NCBI GenBank assembly: GCA_027310725.1
Contig: DAIDAG010000066.1
Span: 32,828-96,827, forward strand
Origin: Sideroxydans sp.
GTDB taxonomy: Bacteria > Pseudomonadota > Gammaproteobacteria > Burkholderiales > Gallionellaceae
Length of the DNA stretch: 64,000 nt
Direction of reading: 5' to 3'
The position numbers and the translations under genes were made by a program. The notes under the pieces were generated by a model. It saw nothing but the letters and a program-made list of their open reading frames with translations. It was not told the origin of the DNA and made no database searches. This document shows positions 20,468-29,125 of the stretch, in pieces (the first letter of the stretch is position 1; the number at the start of each line of letters is the position of its first letter).

Positions 20468-22075
20468 AAGTAACTCGATTTTACGTTACCCTTGGAAAAC
20501 GATTTTTCGGGGGAAGGTCAAGAGTGCAATATTTAGTGATGATTGCGGATGCGCTGCAAATCATTAATTTGGATGAAATCAAACGTTTTGATAACGACTA
20601 TTTTTTTGATTTTTGGTTGAAACTCAGAAGGCTTGTCTATATTGAGTGTCAGAACGCTGTAGCAACGGATTTGGCAGCTTTCTCGGAGACCCTCAAGCCT
20701 CGATTTAGCGCCCTATCGAACTCCAGAAAAGAAACCCTAGTTATTTTGGCAGACTCGCTCTCACAAAAGCAGCAAAAGAGTTTGGAAAAGAAATCAGAGC
20801 CTGCCAAGCCGGCGGCCCCATTTGACCCTGAAGTTCACAAAAAGGAACATCCATTCCTTTATATTCCCTATCCTAAACTTGTTAGTCTTATGGATGAAGT
20901 TACCACGCTGCTGCTAACACAATTTAAGAATATTCCTATTGATGAATACGAGTTGCGAAGACTGATTGGAGCTAAGGATTCCGTTCCGACTACATTACTC
21001 GGCTCAATGGCTAAGTTCGATTCTGAAGTGCTGGCGTATGCTGTCGTTGTTGCGAGCATCGTACCCAACGAAGAAAAGTTTGTCGGTACGGGGGTATGGA
21101 AAAGGATTACCGAAGTCCTTGAACAACGTAATCTTGCTCAGTTTCAAAGAATGGCTGAAGCACAGTGTAATGGGATGCTCGGTGATGCAAAGATGGATGT
21201 TGAAAATGCAGATCCCCAAAGTCTGTCTCTTGGCCTAAATTTACTAATGGTCTGTAGGAAAGCTCCATCAGAGTATGTTAAGTCCTCTCTAGCAAGGCGA
21301 TCTGAGAATCTACCGGCTTTATTTACTGGTACTGTGATTTTTCGTCATGTTCTTAATCATCCAAAGTATGGGAAATTACTAGCCTCCAGTGTGAGAGCTA
21401 TTTTTCAGTCAATCGCACGTAAGCTAGATGAAATGACAAAGGGTGAGCTACTAAATGCCGAGCAACAAAAACAGTTAACCCTAGAGCCCACGAAGGTTCC
21501 GAAGAAAGAAGGGATATTTATATCGTATGCAACAAAATACGATAGTTATATTGGTTCGAAGAAATGGAATGAACTCACATTACATGAACGCAAAACCATT
21601 ATTGAACATGAGTTCAATTACAAGGAAATGGATTTCGAAGAATTTGTTATGTCGAGTGGATTGATAAAATTACAAGCCAATGGAATCAGAGCACTTTATG
21701 TTGCTTCATTAATGCTTAACGAGCGAATTGGTTTGATTAAACCGAATGTACGTGGAACAAAAGATACCCAACATTTGCTAGGCATTTATGTAGGCACAAA
21801 ATTCTTTCGAGAAGCGACTGGCTTATTACTAGACAAAGCCAATGAAGAGACTGACTACAATGGGTTTGAACTAGAGAGATTGGCTCAAACAAACAGAACG
21901 CCGAGTGTTTTAGATGATGCTTTGGACTTGAATGTGAATGAGGCACGGCAATTTATCATTAGCCATCTAGAACGTGCGAGTTCTTGAATAATTGATAGCT
22001 GCCAGTCGTCAGTTAGGGCGATGTATCGGATGCTTTCGGACTTGGCTGTAGAATATTTATTCGCGAATGGCGGGT

Positions 22076-22131
22076 TATGTCTCGGAAGCAGAAGTTGGAA
22101 ATTGAGCCATTCGGGGCCCGCTAAGGCCGAT
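22076..22131 (-). repeat. Right copy of 56-bp inverted repeat flanking kinase module
   Basis: See 16906-16961. Confidence 0.85.
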
Positions 22132-22266
22132 ATGAAGACGATCTGAAAACCGGACACAGGAGACCGTCAACGATGTCAGTTTGTCCGTAACGTCCAATGA
22201 CGCGTTTGATTCTGGCCGGTAAACCAACCTCAACCGAAATCCCGTTTCTTGTCGACCAGTCGCATA

Positions 22267-23598
22267 TTACCCCCGTGGCGCTTTCGAATTTACTGGCACA
22301 TCTTCATCTGACGCCGTCACTCGGAGCGCGGTCACCAGAATGTCGGTAATGGAAGGGAAGGTCTTGCCAAAACGTCCACTCAGCCCGAAATTCTGCCCGT
22401 CGCCCTGTGTCGCCACTTCTTCGCATGCCTGCCAGACCGTCTGCCGGCGCTCATTCCACGGAATAGCCCGGGATCTCAGGTCTTCCCATGCATCCATAGA
22501 CGGATTCAGCTTGAGAGCGCTGTAGGCCTCCCATATCCCCATGCAGTCATGCGAAACACACAGTTTGCGAATATCGTCGTCATCCACGGGAGGAAGACTG
22601 TTCGGGTCTTTGGTCTCGCGCAGCGTCTTGGGCGTCCAGTGCAGATCCAGCTCGGCGCCAACCTTCTTAAGTTCTTCGATACTGATGTAGCCCATCTCAC
22701 CGCCATCGCCATACAGGTCAGACAAGCCGTAGGCCTGGATTTGACGCACTTCCATGTCGCGCTCGGTAATATAGAAATTGGCGCCGGCAGTGAAATAGTG
22801 CATGTAGGCAATGGCCTCGTCGCCCATTCCGTCCTGTTCGTAAGTCTTGGGCATGGTCTCGACAAGTTTTCGCAGCTCATCCAGCTTGTCCACGAAAAAC
22901 TGGCCTTCTTCACCTCTAACCAGCGCCAGCATCGTTTTTAACTGCTGCGTACCGATGAATTCCCTCAGTATTGGAACGTAGGTTGAGATCGCATTCGTGT
23001 GGCGCCGGAAGTCCGCATCCTGCCTGACCGTTGCCTTACGCATGTCTTCGTCGACGCGTGCTTCCTGCGCCGCCGATTCATCTGGCAACTCGGTATTGAC
23101 TCGCAAATTGGGGATCAGCAGCTTGCGGTAGTTGGGAGGATAGTCGCCGCCCATCCTCGCGCCTTCGTCGCGGAGTATATTTCCTGCGACTTCCTCTCCG
23201 ACGATCCCCGCGATCCTGGTCGTATCCTGATTGTTGTCCTTGTAGATTGGCAGTTCATCTGCACCGTAGATCGCCAGGAACATCCCGTAGTCCGTTTTAC
23301 CGTACAGGATGGTTACCAACGTGCCATTTTTGCGAGCCGACTCTATCTCGTGGAATTTCGGATGGAAAAAGCCGATTCCGCCATGCTCGTCGAGCAATGT
23401 CTCGGGGTGCTGCCATTCGCAGGCCGCAAAGAGGTTGCGCGCAACGACCTGGTCGCCTTCGGCCAGATCGACGAACTCCTGCTTTGTCATCGGCGGCTCG
23501 CCTTCAGAGTATTCTGGCTGATAGACAGGATCGCCGGGCTGGGCGGTGTCAAATGCCTGGACTGTCAATTTTTCAAAAATCTTGGTGGTAGCGGACAT
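22267..23598 (-). CDS. Conjugative-element hypothetical protein (start MSATTK)
   Basis: Long ORF 22267-23631 with internal Met at 23598; no family recognised. Confidence 0.65.
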   Translation of the reverse strand: MSATTKIFEKLTVQAFDTAQPGDPVYQPEYSEGEPPMTKQEFVDLAEGDQVVARNLFAACEWQHPETLLDEHGGIGFFHPKFHEIESARKNGTLVTILYGKTDYGMFLAIYGADELPIYKDNNQDTTRIAGIVGEEVAGNILRDEGARMGGDYPPNYRKLLIPNLRVNTELPDESAAQEARVDEDMRKATVRQDADFRRHTNAISTYVPILREFIGTQQLKTMLALVRGEEGQFFVDKLDELRKLVETMPKTYEQDGMGDEAIAYMHYFTAGANFYITERDMEVRQIQAYGLSDLYGDGGEMGYISIEELKKVGAELDLHWTPKTLRETKDPNSLPPVDDDDIRKLCVSHDCMGIWEAYSALKLNPSMDAWEDLRSRAIPWNERRQTVWQACEEVATQGDGQNFGLSGRFGKTFPSITDILVTALRVTASDEDVPVNSKAPRG

Positions 23599-23675
23599 AA
23601 TGACTCCAAAATTGATGGACGTAATATTCATGCATTAAATATCGGCCACAAACCACGCCTAGCACCTTGGCGTGG

Positions 23676-25433
23676 CTAACGTAGTTTCATGCCGGGGGAG
23701 GAGGGCTGCAACGCCTTCATACGCTGATCTGCGGCCTCACGAACACGAGTGTCGCGGTCGTCCAAGGCATGTTCAAATTGGGCCTCATCGAGATCACCGA
23801 ACTTGACAACAGCCAGGCGGACATCGGCATCCTCATGCTTCATTCTCACGTTATTTAGCCCTTTGGGCTGAAAAAAATACTTGGGTTTTTCCACGTTGTT
23901 GCGGAATTGGTAACACGGCATACGCTGCGCGCTGATCATAAATGCCGGATCGGAATAGTGCCAGTTGGTATTCAGCGTGGGGGGCGGCTCGCCTTCACGC
24001 AGTTTTTTGAAGATCGAGACGATCAAGTCGCGCGCGCCATGCTGGGCAGCGTATCCGCGCCATGCAGTCGCCGCCTCCTTGAACCCGAAGGATTCAGCAA
24101 TTCTTGCGATCCACTCTGAAACAACGCGTTTTGTCTTCGCCAGAATCGTGTTGTTCTGGTACCCGGTCGGTTCGGTGTACAGGATCTCGGCCAACTCGGC
24201 CAGTGCCTCGTCCACGGCTCGGGCACGCATGTAGTCCGGGGATTTTGTTTGAGAAAGGTGCAGGGCTTCATCTGTAATCAACCAGGCGTTAGCCTTGTTG
24301 CGTACCCATTCGTCGCTCATGTACAGATAGATCATCTGGGCGATATACTCGCGCTCCGTCAAGAACCGGCGCAGCCCGAAATGGAACAACTCGTGCCCCA
24401 GAGCGCGCCCGACAGCAAAACGATCGGACAGCCCGTCTCGGAACAGGAAAAGACGCCCGCCGAACACGGTTGCAGAGGTGACCCCGTCCTCGGTCTTGGT
24501 GATACCGCCAATTTCAGTAGCGCTGTCCCGGATCAGCACGGGAACTTCCGTCGCAAATGGTTTCAGAAGGCGCTCGACTTCTTCCACAATGGCGCCGATT
24601 GACAGCCACTCTTTTTCTGGAAGCGCTCCGCTCAGATCTTCGATGTTGCCCGACGTGGATGGGCAAGAATAGGGGGTAGGTGCTAGTGGCGCAGTATTGC
24701 GACACCAGGATAGTGTTTTTGCAGCGATGCGTCTGCGTCGTTCTGCGCTTGCAGAAGCTGCTCTGTTTCGGAGTTCGTCAGTCGTTCTGAAACCAATGAG
24801 GTACTGTGATTCATCGCAGGTGAGGGCGTCTGGCTCGATTCCGAAAAGCTCTTTGATCGGTTGTTGTCCATGTCGTCCTCCTAGACGGTTAATCGTTCTG
24901 ATTATGGCATTCATTCTACCGGTGCGGCTTGCGTTTGTCAGCAATACCGTGCCGGCGACGATACCGCCGTTTTCCTGTATGTACGAGGCAAGGTCTGCCA
25001 GCGTACAGCCCATTGTTGAAACGTCATCGACCAGCACGTAACGCTTGCCGCGCACCACGTCCCCGGCGAATTCGGCGCGCGCGATCAACCGCTCCATCGC
25101 GTCCGCCCCGGCATGAAAGGTTTTGTTCATCTGAAATATGCCGGAACCTTTCACGCCGCCGGCCTTGGCCGCGTAATGCATGGCAAGGGCATTTGGAATC
25201 TGGTTGTGACCAGCCATCTCCTGTGCCATCACAGGCAGATAAACGACATCTTCACCATATTGCAGCCGCGCGGCTGCAATAGCCTCTGGTGTTACCAGAT
25301 CCAATACGATCCTTATCGCAGCCTGAATATCGCCAGCCTTGGCCGCACGATAGTCAGGGTGACGCTTCAAAGTGCGATCGTCTTTGAAGCACGAAATCGG
25401 AACTATGTTTTTGGGGAAAGAATAGACGCGCAT
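23676..25433 (-). CDS. Polyvalent-type protein: phosphoribosyltransferase + HExxH metallopeptidase-like + C-terminal HEAT-like tail
   Basis: PRPP loop YVLVDDVSTMGCTLADLASYI; GRALGHELFHFGLRRFL; C-term DADVRLAVVKFGDLDEAQFEHALDDRDTRVREAADQRM. Start MRVYSF chosen. Confidence 0.7.
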   Translation of the reverse strand: MRVYSFPKNIVPISCFKDDRTLKRHPDYRAAKAGDIQAAIRIVLDLVTPEAIAAARLQYGEDVVYLPVMAQEMAGHNQIPNALAMHYAAKAGGVKGSGIFQMNKTFHAGADAMERLIARAEFAGDVVRGKRYVLVDDVSTMGCTLADLASYIQENGGIVAGTVLLTNASRTGRMNAIIRTINRLGGRHGQQPIKELFGIEPDALTCDESQYLIGFRTTDELRNRAASASAERRRRIAAKTLSWCRNTAPLAPTPYSCPSTSGNIEDLSGALPEKEWLSIGAIVEEVERLLKPFATEVPVLIRDSATEIGGITKTEDGVTSATVFGGRLFLFRDGLSDRFAVGRALGHELFHFGLRRFLTEREYIAQMIYLYMSDEWVRNKANAWLITDEALHLSQTKSPDYMRARAVDEALAELAEILYTEPTGYQNNTILAKTKRVVSEWIARIAESFGFKEAATAWRGYAAQHGARDLIVSIFKKLREGEPPPTLNTNWHYSDPAFMISAQRMPCYQFRNNVEKPKYFFQPKGLNNVRMKHEDADVRLAVVKFGDLDEAQFEHALDDRDTRVREAADQRMKALQPSSPGMKLR

Positions 25434-25443
25434 ATAGATTTCT

Positions 25444-25968
25444 TTATCTCGGCTTCTGGATATGTCCAACATCGGGGTAATCATCAAGACGTTGCGCAAC
25501 GCTCTCTACGTCCACACCAAACCCCTGAATAAACGACGGCGAGGCCACGTCAACGCCGACGCTTGCAAGCGCCAATACAAGCGATTCCATCGCATCGGCG
25601 GCTGCGCGAGCTGCGACATCCGGCTCGCCGTCGGAGAACTGTTCCAACAGCCCGGATCCGGACTTATCTATCCAGACCAACCTTTCCCCGCCGGCGCGTT
25701 GTTTCTCCAGCGCGATCGTGAGGCCAAACGGCAGCACGAACTCCGTTCGTTTCTGCTTCATGATCAACTCCATCTGGATACTCGAATACTTCGCTACCAG
25801 CGCGGCTGTCTGTTCCTTCGTCCATTTGGCGGCATCGTCGCCGTGCAGATATGCTTTCAGGCGATACGCGAATGTGTCGGCAACGGGTAGTCCGGCCCGA
25901 TCTTTGTAGCCATCGATGAAGATGCCATTGGAACGATCGTTAAAATCAAATTGGGCAGGAGTATTCAT
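25444..25968 (-). CDS. Hypothetical protein
   Basis: 174 aa ORF in consistent operon orientation. Confidence 0.6.
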   Translation of the reverse strand: MNTPAQFDFNDRSNGIFIDGYKDRAGLPVADTFAYRLKAYLHGDDAAKWTKEQTAALVAKYSSIQMELIMKQKRTEFVLPFGLTIALEKQRAGGERLVWIDKSGSGLLEQFSDGEPDVAARAAADAMESLVLALASVGVDVASPSFIQGFGVDVESVAQRLDDYPDVGHIQKPR

Positions 25969-26056
25969 GTCACATCTTCAAGTTGGAAACGGGATGAGGG
26001 CTGCCCCCGTCGCACATTGCGACAATCGCGCTCACAATGGTTTTCTTGTCTTCCAT

Positions 26057-28741
26057 CTATGCCCTCAATCTGAGTGGTTGAATTGAATTCTTTTCATCAC
26101 GTGCAACATGCTCCCTGACGATCTCCATCATGCGATCCATTGCCTTGTTGATCTGTTGGCGCTCGGTGCCGGAGGGGTAGGGATTGCCGGTGAATTCGCC
26201 CTTGTCGGCAAACCTGTCCCCCTCGACTGAATGCACCAGGTAATCGCATGGCATTCCTGCAGCACGCAACTTGTCGTAGACGTAGCACTCGAATGCGCGG
26301 GCAAATAGTTCTTTCCTGGTTGCGTAGTACGGCTTGGACTTCGATTCATCCAGATGCGCTGACTCCCGGACAAAGTGGCTGGTGCTCAGTGGCACTTTGT
26401 CGGGATTGCGCAAGTAGGTGCGAAAATCCCGGATGTGAGAGAGCACCCTGTTCAAATTGCTTTCGAAATTGCGGCGATTCTTTCCTTTGGAAAACTTTGC
26501 CGGATCCACGCACTCTGTCTGGCGCAGTTTTTCCAGAATGTATTTTTCGTGCTCGGACAAACGAATGATCTGATCGCCCTCGGCCACACGAATCTTCGAA
26601 CGATCAGCAAAATTGAACGAGTCGTATTTGTAGTGATTAATCGTTGGCAAGTCATGGTCATCCACTTCGAGGCCAGCGATATTCATCACCGCCACGCGCA
26701 ACGCGGCGGACATCGCGACCATTCCACCTTCCTTGCCCCAATCAACGATCCATGACACCGCATAGTCAATATGCTTGCCGATGTCGGCCTGTAATTCGTC
26801 CATCACGGCTGCAGGTTGCATGGATTTGTCGATCGCGGTGCGCACGACCTGCATCGCGCCATTCAGCATCTTTCCGAACTGACCGCTGGATCTTGCGGAC
26901 TCGAACGCCTGATTTAACTCGTCATCAGTTGCGACTCTGGATATGGCGTTCACGCGCTCGATCAACGATTCCATCGGCGCATGAGTGGCTTCTGGATGTG
27001 TGAGTAGGTATTCTTCCCGGGCAAGATCATAGTCATAGGCATGAGCCCACTCGTGCGCCATACTGCCGGCGCCATTCATCCTGGTCAGATTAAAGACCAG
27101 AAGATCTGGCTCATAATGCGCAGCGGCACGACCTTTGCCGCGCGAACCGAATGCAATTGCGAGTTGTCCGTTCAAGGAAGCCATCCTGTCCGGCATGTCC
27201 AGCACGTCTACCAGTGCGGCACAGGCGGCATACGCCTCGTTCAGCACCGTTTGACGCTCGTCCTGCGGCAACCATTCGCCGAACTCGACGCCACGGAAAC
27301 CAAAGCGATCAATCAGGTCTTGCGCGGTCACATTGACGACTCCATCTGCGTCTTTCCTGATCCATGCATTCTGGAGGTGATCGAGATGAGGGCGGTATGG
27401 CTTTTGAGCCTTCTTCGTTTCTGTGGCGTCAGTTTCTGGTTTGCTCTTGCGCGCATTGCAAAGCTTGTTCCAGGCTCTGTCCAGGTATTCGGACTTCCAC
27501 TTCGCGTCAGATTCACTATCCTCTGGATAGGGGATTGTTTCGCTCATTTCGTTAAAGCCAAAGACGAGCAGGTCGGCAGGCGCAACCTGGTCGAGCGGCA
27601 TTTCCTTCGACTTATGCATCAGCATGGGGGCGTCGCTGATCAGGTTCCGGAGTTTCGATACCTTACGGAAATCGCGGGGGAGATATGCACCGGTCGTGAT
27701 TTCCTTCATGGCGTTCTTGAACGTCATGTCTTTATGCAAGCTGGTTAGTGCGCCGAACAACTGTTTTTTGTTCTTGATCCCGACATGCAGATGCTCTGAT
27801 ATGACGTTGCACAGATCGACGTAGTTCTCGATTTTCATGGAAGAGCCACGGCTTTTTTCACCGATCACGGCAAATTCCGGCAAATTGGTGCGAATTTTCT
27901 GGATGAACTCGGCAACCCCGAATTCGACGCTGGCCTTGCGCGCTTCGGAAGGCGAATACGGCCACAACCTCGCTTTTTTGATGAAGGTGCTGCGCTCGGA
28001 CTGGGACATATCAGCTACATCGCTACTGACGATCCTGCGCGAATAGAAATCCTTGCGGGCACGCCCAATCTTGACGCCGGCATCGGTAATTTTGGAGGAA
28101 GTCTTTCGGGACTGCTTCACCGGGTCACTCGAAACGTCGCGCAACCACTGCTGGGTATTCGATTTAATGGAGGCCTGCCATTCGTCGACGAATTTCTTCG
28201 GATATTCCGCATTCCGAAGTCCGTCCGCATAGGCGTTGGCTTCTGTTTCAAACTTCAAACCGAAGAAAGCAGGGGGGATGTCGATATGAGGGGTTGCAAT
28301 GCGGATGAGCCGACCGTTGTTCTCGATGGACACTTCTGTCTTTGGTGAAACATTCAGGTCGGCGAGATTGACTTCAATCACGGGCGGATTGTCCTGAACG
28401 ATCATGCTCCGCTCAAAACCTGGGGCAAATTTGATCAGCTCGGACATCAGGAATGTCGTCTTTTGCGCGATGAATACATGAGCTGAACCCTGTTTTACAG
28501 CATCCGGAAGGTCTTTCCATGCGGGCGATTCGGAAGCGACTGCTTCGGCGAACTGGGTGCTCCTGTCGGTCTCGACAAATCCGAAAGCAACCGCCTCATT
28601 CAGATTCAACGAGTGCTCCCGTCCAACGATCAATACCAGTCCAGACTCCTGCGCGTCGCGGTCTCCCACAAGCCGAAACCTGCGGATTGATGCGCCAAAT
28701 TTGTTTATCTCAGGCCATGCCATGTTTTTCTCCATACTCAT
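26057..28741 (-). CDS. Large polyvalent protein with LPD1-like domain (HExxH)
   Basis: FGFRGVEFGEWLPQDERQTVLNEAYAACAALVDVLDMP...LAIAFGSRGKGRAAAHYEPDLLVFNLTRMNGAGSMAHEWAHAYDYD; ELFARAFECYVYDKL. Confidence 0.8.
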   Translation of the reverse strand: MSMEKNMAWPEINKFGASIRRFRLVGDRDAQESGLVLIVGREHSLNLNEAVAFGFVETDRSTQFAEAVASESPAWKDLPDAVKQGSAHVFIAQKTTFLMSELIKFAPGFERSMIVQDNPPVIEVNLADLNVSPKTEVSIENNGRLIRIATPHIDIPPAFFGLKFETEANAYADGLRNAEYPKKFVDEWQASIKSNTQQWLRDVSSDPVKQSRKTSSKITDAGVKIGRARKDFYSRRIVSSDVADMSQSERSTFIKKARLWPYSPSEARKASVEFGVAEFIQKIRTNLPEFAVIGEKSRGSSMKIENYVDLCNVISEHLHVGIKNKKQLFGALTSLHKDMTFKNAMKEITTGAYLPRDFRKVSKLRNLISDAPMLMHKSKEMPLDQVAPADLLVFGFNEMSETIPYPEDSESDAKWKSEYLDRAWNKLCNARKSKPETDATETKKAQKPYRPHLDHLQNAWIRKDADGVVNVTAQDLIDRFGFRGVEFGEWLPQDERQTVLNEAYAACAALVDVLDMPDRMASLNGQLAIAFGSRGKGRAAAHYEPDLLVFNLTRMNGAGSMAHEWAHAYDYDLAREEYLLTHPEATHAPMESLIERVNAISRVATDDELNQAFESARSSGQFGKMLNGAMQVVRTAIDKSMQPAAVMDELQADIGKHIDYAVSWIVDWGKEGGMVAMSAALRVAVMNIAGLEVDDHDLPTINHYKYDSFNFADRSKIRVAEGDQIIRLSEHEKYILEKLRQTECVDPAKFSKGKNRRNFESNLNRVLSHIRDFRTYLRNPDKVPLSTSHFVRESAHLDESKSKPYYATRKELFARAFECYVYDKLRAAGMPCDYLVHSVEGDRFADKGEFTGNPYPSGTERQQINKAMDRMMEIVREHVARDEKNSIQPLRLRA

Positions 28742-29125
28742 GAATTCGAACGCAAGTATAATACATGCACCAAATGCGAAATAAAAAAAATAGCTGCAAC
28801 AACGCGCTATTAGGGATTTTTCATGGAAAAATTATGAGCAGAAAGCGCAAAGGTGGGTAGATTGTCAGCTTTTTTGCTACTCGGCTTCGCTGACGCGAAG
28901 GCGGGGGAAGCGACTTTTCCTATTGTTTCGCTTGTTCTACCAGCAAGTACATTTTTAACTTATGTTGGGTGCTGTCTCTAATTCGCTCATTTTTTCGCCA
29001 TCCGGCTTTTTGCCCAACACTGACATCATGCTTATTACCTTTTCTTTAGTATTTTAAATACCATTTTACGTCCAAGCTCGGAGTTTTGGAGGGATTCTGC
29101 GTTACCTAGATGAACCCCACATCTT

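Larger units (their letters stand above)
19236..20520. mobile_element. IS3-family insertion sequence, 3-bp target duplication AGA
   Basis: Ends TGACCTTCCCCCG... and ...CGGGGGAAGGTCA; AGA at 19233-19235 and 20521-20523. Confidence 0.93.
18819..21987 (+). pseudogene. Large unknown gene overlapping the kinase gene, split by IS3; the two parts rejoin in frame when IS and one AGA are removed
   Basis: ...GAG GCG AGA at 19227-19235 joins GTG CAA TAT at 20524 without frameshift; ORFs 18807-19238 and 20524-21987. Confidence 0.85.

Noticed and set aside
22140-22266. Integron attC site near the cargo/element border
   Set aside because: No convincing RYYYAAC/GTTRRRY core pair; boundary repeats do not fold as attC by eye.
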